A stretch of DNA of 64,000 nt from Gordius sp. MW1. Taxonomy: Eukaryota; Nematomorpha; Gordioida; Gordea; Gordiidae. The notes below the pieces were generated by a model that saw only the letters and a program-made list of their open reading frames with translations, ran no database searches and was not told the origin of the DNA. How positions within the stretch are numbered: the first letter of the stretch is position 1; every line of letters starts with the position of its first letter. Shown in pieces: positions 48,770 to 61,406 of this stretch. The position numbers were made by a program, and so were the translations under genes. Location: NCBI GenBank assembly GCA_964036665.1, contig OZ038529.1, forward strand, positions 16,314,060-16,378,059, written 5' to 3'.

Positions 48770-51700
48770 GTTGCGATACAATAAACTAATCGCAACAATA
48801 AAACGTTGTCTTTTGTCAAATGATAGTTCTCGCAGCTTAAAACCTCTTTTCGGAAGTCAATCGAGGATAATAGGATTCTCAAATTGGCTTACTTTTATAT
48901 ATTTTTTCATGCTCTTTCACATAGAATCGAAAAAAATATATATTTTTACCTCAAAATTTTTCACATATTTTTCTTTGAACCGTATTCATCCGATGAAAGT
49001 TGTCGTTTTCAGACGTGGTTTCCATGATAAAAAGTAAAAATTTATCAGAATCTGAAAACTATTACTTTGAAATCATGATCGCATAAAGCCATTTTTAAAA
49101 ATTAAGCACTCACGTTGCGATACAACAAACTAATCGCAACAATAAAACGTTGTCTTTTGTCAAAATGATAGTTCTCGCAGCTTAAAACCTCTTTTCGGAA
49201 GTCAATCGAGGATAATAGGATTCTCAAATTGGCTTACTTTTATATATTTTTTCATGCTCTTTCACATAGAATCGAAAAAAATAAATATTTTTACCTCAAA
49301 ATTTTTCACATATTTTTCTTTCAACCGTATGCGAAAGTTGTCGTTTTCAGACGTGGTTTCCATGATAAAAAGTAAAAATTTATCAGAATCAGAAAACTAT
49401 TACTTTAAAATCATGATCGCATAGTGCATTTTTGAAAAATTAAGCACTCACGTTGCGATACAACAAACTAATCGCAACAATAAAACGTTGTCTTTTGTCA
49501 AAATGATAGTTCTCGCAGCTTAAAACCTCTTTTCGGATGTCAATCGAAAATAATAGGATTCTCAAATTGGCTTACTTTTATATATTTTTTCATGCTCTTT
49601 TACATAGAATCGAAAAAAATATATATTTTTACCTCAAAATTTTTCACATATTTTTCTTTGAACCGTATTCATCATGAAAGATGTCGTTTTCAGACGTGGT
49701 TTCTATGATCCCAAGTAAATATTAGAATCTGAAAACTATTACTTTGAAATCATGATTGCATAGAGCTATTTTCATAAATTAAGCACACACGTTGCGATAC
49801 AACAAACTAATCGCAACAATAATAGGTTGTCTTTTGTCAAAATGATGGCTCTCGCAGCTTAAAACCTCTTTGCGGAAGTCAATCGAGGATAATAGGATTC
49901 TCAGATTGGCTTACTTTTATATATTTTTTTACGCTCTTTCACATAGAATCGAAAAAAATAAAAATTTTTACCTCAAAATTTTTCACATATTTTTCTTTGG
50001 ACCGTTTTTATCCGATGAAAGTTGTCGTTTTTAGACGTGGTTTCTATGATCCCAAGTAATAATTTATCAGTATCTGAAAACTATTACTTTGAAATCATGA
50101 TCGCATAGAGCCATTTTCAAAAATTAAGCACTCACGTTGCGATACAACAAATTAATCGCAACAATAAAACGTTGTCTTTTGTCAAAATGATAGTTCTCGC
50201 AGCTTAAAACCTCTTTTCGGAAGTCAATCGAGGATAATAGGATTCTCAAATTGGCTTACTTTTATATATTTTTTCATGCTCTTTCACATAGAATCGAAAA
50301 AAATAAATATTTTTACCTCAAAATTTTTCACATATTTTTCTTTCAACCGTATGCGAAAGTTGTCGTTTTCAGACGTGGTTTCCATGATAAAAAGTAAAAA
50401 TTTATCAGAATCAGAAAACTATTACTTTAAAATCATGATCGCATAGTGCATTTTTGAAAAATTAAGCACTCACGTTGCGATACAACAAACTAATCGCAAC
50501 AATAAAACGTTGTCTTTTGTCAAAATGATAGTTCTCGCAGCTTAAAACCTCTTTTCGGAAGTCAATCGAGGATAATAGGATTCTCAAATTGGCTTACTTT
50601 TATATATTTTTTCATGCTCTTTTACATAGAATCGAAAAAAATAAATATTTTTACCTCAAAATTTTTCACATATTTTTCTTTGAACCGTATTCATCCGATG
50701 AAAGTTGTCGTTTTCAGACGTGGTTTCCATGATAAAAAGTAAAAATTTATCAGAATCTGAAAACTATTACTTTGAAATCATGATCGCATAGAGCCATTTT
50801 TAAAAATTAAGCACTCACGTTGCGATACAACAAACTAATCGCAACAATAAAACGTTGTCTTTTGTCAAAACGATAGTTCTCGCAGCTTAAAACCTCTTTT
50901 CGGAAGTCAATCAAGGATAATAGGATTCTCAAATTGGCTTACTTTTATATATTTTTTCATGCTCTTCCACATAGAATCGAAAAAAATAAATATTTTTACC
51001 TCAAAATTTTTCACATATTTTTCTTTCAACCGTATGCGAAAGTTGTCGTTTTCAGACGTGGTTTCCATGATAAAAAGTAAAAATTTATCAGAATCAGAAA
51101 ACTATTACTTTAAAATCATGATCGCATAGTGCATTTTTGAAAAATTAAGCACTCACGTTGCGATACAACAAACTAATCGCAACAATAAAAGGTTGTCTTT
51201 TGTCAAAATGATAGTTCTCGCAGCTTAAAACCTCTTTTCGGAAGTCAATCGAGGATAATAGGATTCTCAAATTGGCTTCTTTTATATATTTTTTCATGCT
51301 CTTTCACATAGAATCGAAAAAAATAAATATTTTTACCTCAAAATTTTTCACATATTTTTCTTTCAACCGTATGCATCCAATGAAAGTTGTCGTTTTCAGA
51401 CGTGGTTTCCATGATAAAAAGTAAAAATTTATCAGAATCAGAAAACTATTACTTTAAAATCATGATCGCATAATGCATTTTTGAAAAATTAAGCACTCAC
51501 GTTGCGATACAAAAAACTAATCGCAACAATAAAAGGTTGTCTTTTGTCAAAATGATAGTTCTCGCAGCTTAAAACCTCTTTGCGGAAGTCAATCGAGGAT
51601 AATAGGATTCTCAGATTGGCTTCCTTTTATATATTTTTTTACGCTCTTTCACATAGAATCGAAAAAAAAAATATTTTTACCTCAAAATTTTTCACATATT

Positions 51701-51843
51701 TTTCTTTGGACCGTTTTTATCCGATGAAAGTTGTCGTTTTCAGACGTGGTTACTATGATCCCAAGTAATAATTTATCAGTATCTGAAAACTATTACTTTA
51801 AAATCATGATCGCATAGAGCCATTTTCAAAAATTAAGCATCAC
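48770..51843. repeat. HOR-D copy 1, 9 units, 3,074 bp
   Basis: Units at 48770, 49114, 49452, 49791, 50136, 50474, 50819, 51157 and 51501. Markers: ggatgtcaatcgaaaat and catcatgaaag (49452), aataggttg and gatggctctc (49791), aaacgatag and cttccacat (50819), ggcttctttt (51157), acaaaaaacta (51501). Units 2, 5 and 7 carry the 7-bp loss tgcgaaag. The first unit differs from its later copies (aagtatcac, acaataaacta). Confidence 0.92.
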
Positions 51844-54800
51844 GTTGCGATACAACAAACTAATCGCAACAATAAAACGTTGTCTTTTGTCAAATGATAG
51901 TTCTCGCAGCTTAAAACCTCTTTTCGGAAGTCAATCGAGGATAATAGGATTCTCAAATTGGCTTACCTTTATATATTTTTTCATGCTCTTTCACATAGAA
52001 TCGAAAAAAATATATATTTTTACCTCAAAATTTTTCACATATTTTTCTTTGAACCGTATTCATCCGATGAAAGTTGTCGTTTTCAGACGTGGTTTCTATG
52101 ATAAAAAGTAAAAATTTATCAGAATCTGAAAACTATTACTTTGAAATCATGATCGCATAAAGCCATTTTTAAAAATTAAGCACTCACGTTGCGATACAAC
52201 AAACTAATCGCAACAATAAAACGTTGTCTTTTGTCAAAATGATAGTTCTCGCAGCTTAAAACCTCTTTTCGGAAGTCAATCGAGGATAATAGGATTCTCA
52301 AATTGGCTTACTTTTATATATTTTTTCATGCTCTTTCACATAGAATCGAAAAAAATAAATATTTTTACCTCAAAATTTTTCACATATTTTTCTTTCAACC
52401 GTATGCGAAAGTTGTCGTTTTCAGACGTGGTTTCCATGATAAAAAGTAAAAATTTATCAGAATCAGAAAACTATTACTTTAAAATCATGATCGCATAGTG
52501 CATTTTTGAAAAATTAAGCACTCACGTTGCGATACAACAAACTAATCGCAACAATAAAACGTTGTCTTTTGTCAAAATGATAGTTCTCGCAGCTTAAAAC
52601 CTCTTTTCGGATGTCAATCGAAAATAATAGGATTCTCAAATTGGCTTACTTTTATATATTTTTTCATGCTCTTTTACATAGAATCGAAAAAAATATATAT
52701 TTTTACCTCAAAATTTTTCACATATTTTTCTTTGAACCGTATTCATCATGAAAGATGTCGTTTTCAGACGTGGTTTCTATGATCCCAAGTAAATATTAGA
52801 ATCTGAAAACTATTACTTTGAAATCATGATTGCATAGAGCTATTTTCATAAATTAAGCACACACGTTGCGATACAACAAACTAATCGCAACAATAATAGG
52901 TTGTCTTTTGTCAAAATGATGGCTCTCGCAGCTTAAAACCTCTTTGCGGAAGTCAATCGAGGATAATAGGATTCTCAGATTGGCTTACTTTTATATATTT
53001 TTTTACGCTCTTTCACATAGAATCGAAAAAAATAAAAATTTTTACCTCAAAATTTTTCACATATTTTTCTTTGGACCGTTTTTATCCGATGAAAGTTGTC
53101 GTTTTTAGACGTGGTTTCTATGATCCCAAGTAATAATTTATCAGTATCTGAAAACTATTACTTTGAAATCATGATCGCATAGAGCCATTTTCAAAAATTA
53201 AGCACTCACGTTGCGATACAACAAATTAATCGCAACAATAAAACGTTGTCTTTTGTCAAAATGATAGTTCTCGCAGCTTAAAACCTCTTTTCGGAAGTCA
53301 ATCGAGGATAATAGGATTCTCAAATTGGCTTACTTTTATATATTTTTTCATGCTCTTTCACATAGAATCGAAAAAAATAAATATTTTTACCTCAAAATTT
53401 TTCACATATTTTTCTTTCAACCGTATGCGAAAGTTGTCGTTTTCAGACGTGGTTTCCATGATAAAAAGTAAAAATTTATCAGAATCAGAAAACTATTACT
53501 TTAAAATCATGATCGCATAGTGCATTTTTGAAAAATTAAGCACTCACGTTGCGATACAACAAACTAATCGCAACAATAAAACGTTGTCTTTTGTCAAAAT
53601 GATAGTTCTCGCAGCTTAAAACCTCTTTTCGGAAGTCAATCGAGGATAATAGGATTCTCAAATTGGCTTACTTTTATATATTTTTTCATGCTCTTTTACA
53701 TAGAATCGAAAAAAATAAATATTTTTACCTCAAAATTTTTCACATATTTTTCTTTGAACCGTATTCATCCGATGAAAGTTGTCGTTTTCAGACGTGGTTT
53801 CCATGATAAAAAGTAAAAATTTATCAGAATCTGAAAACTATTACTTTGAAATCATGATCGCATAGAGCCATTTTTAAAAATTAAGCACTCACGTTGCGAT
53901 ACAACAAACTAATCGCAACAATAAAACGTTGTCTTTTGTCAAAACGATAGTTCTCGCAGCTTAAAACCTCTTTTCGGAAGTCAATCAAGGATAATAGGAT
54001 TCTCAAATTGGCTTACTTTTATATATTTTTTCATGCTCTTCCACATAGAATCGAAAAAAATAAATATTTTTACCTCAAAATTTTTCACATATTTTTCTTT
54101 CAACCGTATGCGAAAGTTGTCGTTTTCAGACGTGGTTTCCATGATAAAAAGTAAAAATTTATCAGAATCAGAAAACTATTACTTTAAAATCATGATCGCA
54201 TAGTGCATTTTTGAAAAATTAAGCACTCACGTTGCGATACAACAAACTAATCGCAACAATAAAAGGTTGTCTTTTGTCAAAATGATAGTTCTCGCAGCTT
54301 AAAACCTCTTTTCGGAAGTCAATCGAGGATAATAGGATTCTCAAATTGGCTTCTTTTATATATTTTTTCATGCTCTTTCACATAGAATCGAAAAAAATAA
54401 ATATTTTTACCTCAAAATTTTTCACATATTTTTCTTTCAACCGTATGCATCCAATGAAAGTTGTCGTTTTCAGACGTGGTTTCCATGATAAAAAGTAAAA
54501 ATTTATCAGAATCAGAAAACTATTACTTTAAAATCATGATCGCATAATGCATTTTTGAAAAATTAAGCACTCACGTTGCGATACAAAAAACTAATCGCAA
54601 CAATAAAAGGTTGTCTTTTGTCAAAATGATAGTTCTCGCAGCTTAAAACCTCTTTGCGGAAGTCAATCGAGGATAATAGGATTCTCAGATTGGCTTCCTT
54701 TTATATATTTTTTTACGCTCTTTCACATAGAATCGAAAAAAAAATATTTTTACCTCAAAATTTTTCACATATTTTTCTTTGGACCGTTTTTATCCGATGA

Positions 54801-54916
54801 AAGTTGTCGTTTTCAGACGTGGTTACTATGATCCCAAGTAATAATTTATCAGTATCTGAAAACTATTACTTTAAAATCATGATCGCATAGAGCTATTTTC
54901 AAAAATTAAGCATCAC
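51844..54916. repeat. HOR-D copy 2, 9 units, 3,073 bp
   Basis: Units at 51844, 52188, 52526, 52865, 53210, 53548, 53893, 54231 and 54575. All nine marker sets of copy 1 recur in order. The 1-bp length difference is in an A-run of the last unit (ten A at 51662, nine A at the matching place near 54736). Confidence 0.92.
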
Positions 54917-55946
54917 GTTGCGATACAACAAACTAATCGCAACAATAAAACGTTGTCTTTTGTCAAATGATAGTTCTCGCAGCTTAAAACCTCTTTTCGG
55001 AAGTCAATCGAGGATAATAGGATTCTCAAATTGGCTTACCTTTATATATTTTTTCATGCTCTTTCACATAGAATCGAAAAAAATATATATTTTTACCTCA
55101 AAATTTTTCACATATTTTTCTTTGAACCGTATTCATCCGATGAAAGTTGTCGTTTTCAGACGTGGTTTCTATGATAAAAAGTAAAAATTTATCAGAATCA
55201 GAAAACTATTACTTTGATATCATGATCGCATAATGCATTTTTGAAAAATTAAGCACTCACGTTGCGATACAACAAACTAATCGCAACAATAAAACGTTGT
55301 CTTTTGTCAAAATGATAGTCCTCGCAGCTTAAAACCTCTTTTCGGAAGTCAATCGAGGATAATAGGATTCTCAAATTGGCTTCTTTTATATATTTTTTCA
55401 TGCTCTTTCACATAGAATCGAAAAAAATAAATATTTTTACCTCAAAATTTTTCACATATTTTTCTTTCAACCGTATGCATCCAATGAAAGTTGTCGTTTT
55501 CAGACGTGGTTTCCATGATAAAAAGTAAAAATTTATCAGAATCAGAAAACTATTACTTTAAAATCATGATCGCATAATGCATTTTTGAAAAATTAAGCAC
55601 TCACGTTGCGATACAAAAAACTAATCGCAACAATAAAAGGTTGTCTTTTGTCAAAATGATAGTTCTCGCAGCTTAAAACCTCTTTGCGGAAGTCAATCGA
55701 GGATAATAGGATTCTCAGATTGGCTTACTTTTATATATTTTTTTACGCTCTTTCACATAGAATCGAAAAAAAAATATTTTTACCTCAAAATTTTTCACAT
55801 ATTTTTCTTTGGACCGTTTTTATCCGATGAAAGTTGTCGTTTTCAGACGTGGTTTCTATGATCCCAAGTAAAAATTTATCAGAATCTAAAACTATTACTT
55901 TAAAATCATAATCGCATAGAGCAGTTTTCGAAAATTCAGCACTTAC
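54917..55946. repeat. HOR-D copy 3, truncated: positions 1, 8, 9 only
   Basis: Units at 54917 (position 1), 55261 (position 8, ggcttctttt) and 55605 (position 9, acaaaaaacta). Positions 2-7 are missing. The 54917 unit ends with tcagaaaac and gatatcatg, unlike other position-1 units, which marks the inner deletion joint. The 55605 unit is itself fused to a C-type end. Confidence 0.83.
55605..55946. repeat. Fusion monomer D9/C joining domain D to the mosaic
   Basis: The first part is HOR-D position 9 (aaaggttg, acgctc, a nine-A run, ggaccgttttt). The end is the i-type seen at 35068 (aaaaattt, tctaaaac, cataatcgc, attcagcacttac). The switch lies within about 55823-55880. The next unit is the m/h type, the normal follower of that i-type unit in HOR-C. 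Confidence 0.72.
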
Positions 55947-58695
55947 GTTGCGATACAACAAACTAATCGCAACAATAAAACGTTGTCTTTTGTCAAAATA
56001 AATAGTTCTGGCAGCTTAAAACCTCTTTTCGGAAGTAAATCGAGGATAATAGGATTCTCAAATTGGCTTACTTTTATATATTTTTTCATGCTCTTTCACA
56101 TAGAATCGACAAAAATAAATATTTTTACCTCAAAATTTTTACATATTTTTCTTTGGACCGTTTTTATCCGATGAAAGTTGTCGTTTTCAGACGTGGTTTC
56201 TATGATCCCAAGTAATAATTTATCAGTATCTGAAAACTATTACTTTGAAATCATAATCGCATAGAGCCATTTTCAGAAATTAAGCATCACGTTGCGATAC
56301 AACAAACTAATCGCAACAATAAAACGTTGTCTTTTGTCAAATGATAGTTCTCGCAGCTTAAAACCTCTTTTCGGAAGTCAATCGAGGATAATAGGATTCT
56401 CAAATTGGCTTACTTTTATATATTTTTTCATGCTCTTTCACATAGAATCGAAAAAAATAAATATTTTTACCTCAAAATTTTTCACATATTTTTCTTTGAA
56501 CCGTATTCATCCGATGAAAGTTGTCGTTTTCAGACGTGGTTTCTATGATCCCAAGTAAAAATTTATCAGAATCTAAAACTATTACTTTAAAATCATAATC
56601 GCATAGAGCTGTTTTCAAAAATTCAGCACTTACGTTGCGATACAACAAACTAATCGCAACAATAAAACGTTGTCTTTTGTCAAAATAAATAGTTCTGGCA
56701 GCTTAAAACCTCTTTTCGGAAGTAAATCGAGGATAATAGGATTCTCAAATTGGCTTACTTTTATACATTTTTTCATGCTCTTTCACATAGAATCGAAAAA
56801 AATAAATATTTTTACCTCAAAATTTTTCACATATTTTTCTTTGGACCGTTTTTATCCGATGAAAGTTGTCGTTTTCAGACGTGGTTTCTATGATCCCAAG
56901 TAATAATTTATCAGTATCTGAAAACTATTACTTTGAAATCATGATCGCATAGAGCCATTTTCAAAAATTAAGCATCACGTTGCGATACAACAAACTAATC
57001 GCAACAATAAAACGTTGTCTTTTGTCAAAATGATAGTTCTCGCAGCTTAAAACCTCTTTTCGGAAGTCAATCGAGGATAATAGGATTCTCAAATTGGCTT
57101 ACTTTTATATATTTTTTCATGGTCTTTTACATAGAATCGAAAAAAATAAATATTTTTACCTCAAAGATTTTCACATATTTTTCTTTGAACAGTATTCATC
57201 CGATGAAAGATGTCGTTTTCAGACGTGGTTTCTATTATCCCAAGTAAAAATTTATCAGAATCTGAAAACTATTACTTTGAAATCATGATCTAGAGCCATT
57301 TTCAAAAATTAAGCACTCACGTTGCGATACAACAAACTAATCGCAACAATAAAACGTTGTCTTTTGTCAAAATGATAGTTCTCGCAGCTTAAAACCTCTT
57401 TCCGGAAGTCAATCGAGGATAATAGGATTCTCAAATTGGCTTACTTTTATATATTTTTCATGCTCTTTCACATAGAATCGAAAAAAATATATATTTTTAC
57501 CTCAAAATTTTTCACATATTTTTCTTTGAACCGTATTCATCCGATGAAAGTTGTCGTTTTCAGACGTGGTTTCCATGATAAAAAGTAAAAATTTATCAGA
57601 ATCAGAAAACTATTACTTTTAAATCATGATCGCATAGAGCCATTTTCAAAAATTAAGCACTCACGTTGCGATACAACAAACTAATCGCAACAATAAAACG
57701 TTGTCTTTTGTCAAAATGATAGTTCTCGCAGCTTAAAACCTCTTTCCGGAAGTCAATCGAGGATAATAGGATTCTCAAATTGGCTTACTTTTATATATTT
57801 TTCATGCTCTTTCACATAGAATCGAAAAAAATATATATTTTTACCTCAAAATTTTTCACATATTTTTCTTTGAACCGTATTCATCCGATGAAAGTTGTCG
57901 TTTTCAGACGTGGTTTCCATGATAAAAAGTAAAAATTTATCAGAATCAGAAAACTATTACTTTGAAATCATGATCGCATAGAGCCATTTTCAAAAATTAA
58001 GCATCACGTTGCGATACAACAAACTAATCGCAACAATAAAACGTTGTCTTTTGTCAAAATAAATAGTTCTGGCAGCTTAAAACCTCTTTTCGGAAGTAAA
58101 TCGAGGATAATAGGATTCTCAAATTGGCTTACTTTTATATATTTTTCATGCTCTTTCACATAGAATCGACAAAAATAAATATTTTTACCTCAAAATTTTT
58201 CACATATTTTTCTTTGGACCGTTTTTATCCGATGAAAGTTGTCGTTTTCAGACGTGGTTTCTATGATCCCAAGTAATAATTTATCAGTATCTGAAAACTA
58301 TTACTTTGAAATCATAATCGCATAGAGCCATTTTCAAAAATTAAGCATCACGTTGCGATACAACAAACTAATCGCAACAATAAAACGTTGTCTTTTGTCA
58401 AATGATAGTTCTCGCAGCTTGAAACCTCTTTTCGGAAGTCAATCGAGGATAATAGGATTCTCAAATTGGCTTACTTTTATATATTTTTTCATGCTCTTTT
58501 ACATAGAATCGAAAAAAATAAATATTTTTACCTCAAAATTTTTCACATATTTTTCTTTGAACCGTATTCATCCGATGAAAGTTGTCGTTTTCAGACGTGG
58601 TTTCTATGATCCCAAGTAAAAATTTATCAGAATCTGAAAACTATTGCTTTGAAATCATGATCGCATAGAGCCATTTTTAAAAATTAAGCACTCAC
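55947..58695. repeat. Mosaic of HOR-C-derived units
   Basis: Units at 55947, 56291, 56634, 56979, 57321, 57665, 58008 and 58352 correspond to HOR-C positions 16, 15, 16, 13, 14, 14, 16 and 17. The 56979 unit shares ctattatccc (57232) with the third C copy (46967), so it derives from that lineage. Units 57321 and 57665 are a tandem duplicate of the ctttccgg unit. Confidence 0.78.
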
Positions 58696-61406
58696 GGTGC
58701 GATACAACAAACTAATCGCAACAATAAAACGTTGTCTTTTGTCAAAATGATAGTTCTCGCAGCTTAAAACCTCTTTTCGGAAGTCAATAGAGGATAATAG
58801 GATTCTCAAATTGGCTTACTTTTATATATTTTTTCATGCTCTTTCACATAGAATCGAAAAAAATAAATATTTTTACCTCAAAATTTTTCACATATTTTTC
58901 TTTCAACCGTATGCGAAAGTTGTCGTTTTCAGACGTGGTTTCCATGATAAAAAGTAAAAATTTATCAGAATCAGAAAACTATTACTTAAAAATCATGATC
59001 GCGTAGTGCATTTTTGAAAAATTAAGCACTCACGTTGCGATACAACAAACTAATCGCAACAATAAAACGTTGTCTTTTGTCAAAATGATAGTTCTCGCAG
59101 CTTAAAACCTCTTTTCGGAAGTCAATCGAGGATAATAGGATTCTCAAATTGGCTTACTTTTATATATTTTTTCATGCTCTTTTACATAGAATCGAAAAAA
59201 ATAACCTCAAAATTTTTCACATATTTTTCTTTGAACCGTATTCATCCGATGAAAGATGTCGTTTTCAGACGTGGTTTATATGATCCCAAGTAAATATTAG
59301 AATCTGAAAACTATTACTTTGAAATCATGATCGCATAGAGCTATCATAACTTAAGCACTCACGTTGCGATACAACAAACTAATCGCAACAATATTAGGTT
59401 GTCTTTTGTCAAAATGATAGCTCTCGCAGCTTAAAACCTCTTTGCGGAAGTCAATCGAGGATAATAGGATTCTCAGATTGGCTTACTTTTATATATTTTT
59501 TTACGCTCTTTCACATAGAATCGAAAAAAATAAATATTTTTACCTCAAAATTTTTCACATATTTTTCTTTGGACCGTTTTTATCCGATGAAAGTTGTCGT
59601 TTTCAGACGTGGTTTCTATGATCCCAAGTAATAATTTATCAGTATCTGAAAACTATTACTTTGAAATCATGATCGCATAGAGCCATTTTCAAAAATTAAG
59701 CATCACTGTCGATACAACAAACTAATCGCAACAATAAAACGTTGTCTTTTGTCAAATGATGGTTCTCGCAGCTTAAAACCTCTTTTCGGAAGTCAATCGA
59801 GGATAATAGGATTCTCAAATTGGCTTACTTTTATATATTTTTTCATGCTCTTTTACATAGAATCGAAAAAAATAAATATTTTTACCTCAAAATTTTTCAC
59901 ATATTTTTCTTTGAACCGGATTCATCCGATGAAAGTTGTCGTTTTCAGACGTGGTTTCTATGATCCCAAGTAAAAATTTATCAGAATCTGAAAACTATTG
60001 CTTTGAAATCATGATCGCATAGAGCCATTTTTAAAAATTAAGCACTCACGTTGCGATACAACAAACTAATCGCAACAATAAAACGTTGTCTTTTGTCAAA
60101 ATGATAGTTCTCGCAGCTTAAAACCTCTTTTCGGAAGTCAATCGAGGATAATAGGATTCTCAAATTGACTTACTTTTATATATTTTTTCATGCTCTTTCA
60201 CATAGAATCGAAAAAAATAAATATTTTTACCTCAAAATTTTTCACATATTTTTCTTTCAACCGTATGCGAAAGTTGTCGTTTTCAGACGTGGTTTCCATG
60301 ATAAAAAGTAAAAATTTATCAGAATCAGAAAACTATTACTTTAAAATCATGATCGCGTTGTGCATTTTTGAAAAATTAAGCACTCACGTTGCGATACAAC
60401 AAACTAATCGCAACAATAAAACGTTGTCTTTTGTCAAAATGATAGTTCTCGCAGCTTAAAACCTCTTTTCGGAAGTCAATCGAGGATAATAGGATTCTCA
60501 AATTGGCTTACTTTTATATATTTTTTCATGCTCTTTCACATAGAATCGAAAAAAATAAATATTTTTACCTCAAAATTTTTCACATATTTTTCTTTCAACC
60601 GTATGCGAAAGTTGTCGTTTTCAGACGTGGTTTCCATGATAAAAAGTAAAAATTTATCAGAATCAGAAAACTATTACTTTAAAATCATGATCGCGTAGTG
60701 CATTTTCGAAAAATTAAGCACTCACGTTGCGATACAACAAACTAATCGCAACAATAAAACGTTGTCTTTTGTCAAATGATAGTTCTCGCAGCTTAAAACC
60801 TCTTTTCGGAAGTCAATCGAGGATAATAGGATTCTCAAATTGGCTTACTTTTATATATTTTTTCATGCTCTTTTACATAGAATCGAAAAAAAAAAATATT
60901 TTTACCTCAAAATTTTTCACATATTTTTCTTTGAACCGTATTCATCCGATGAAAGTTGTCGTTTTCAGACGTGGTTTCTATGATCCCAAGTAAAAATTTA
61001 TCAGAATCTAAAAACTATTACTTTGAAATCATAATCGCATAGAGCAGTTTTCAAAAATTCAGCACTCACGTTGCGATACAACAAACTAATCGCAACAATA
61101 AAACGTTGTCTTTTGTCAAAATGATAGTTCTGGCAGCCTAAAACCTCTTTTCGGAAGTCAATCGAGGATAATAGGATTCTCAAATTGGCTTACTTTTATA
61201 TATTTTTTCCAGCTCTTTCACATAGAATCGAAAAAAATAAATATTTTTACCTCAAAATTTTTCACATATTTTTCTTTGAACCGTATTCATCCGATGAAAG
61301 TTGTCGTTTTCAGACGTGGTTTCCATGATAAAAAGTAAAATTTATCAGAATCAGAAAACTATTACTTTGAAATATGATCGCATAATGTGAAAAATTAAGC
61401 ACTCAC
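58696..61406. repeat. Mosaic of HOR-D- and C-related units
   Basis: Units at 58696, 59034, 59363, 59707, 60050, 60388, 60726 and 61070. The first three follow HOR-D positions 2-4 but with private deletions. The 59034 unit (329 bp) lost 9 bp in the A/T cluster and a few more near its end. The 59707 unit has a broken left dyad arm (tgtcgat). Units 60050 and 60388 are tandem copies with the 7-bp loss. The 61070 unit is a fusion. Confidence 0.75.
61070..61406. repeat. Fusion monomer v/w-type / z-type
   Basis: The 5' part has ggcagcctaaaacc and ttccagctc, otherwise confined to 24.4-44 kb. The 3' part has the z markers agtaaaattt, gaaatatgatcg and taatgtgaaaaatt. The switch lies within about 61211-61375. 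It is an isolated appearance of B/C-type sequence far downstream of those domains. Confidence 0.68.
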
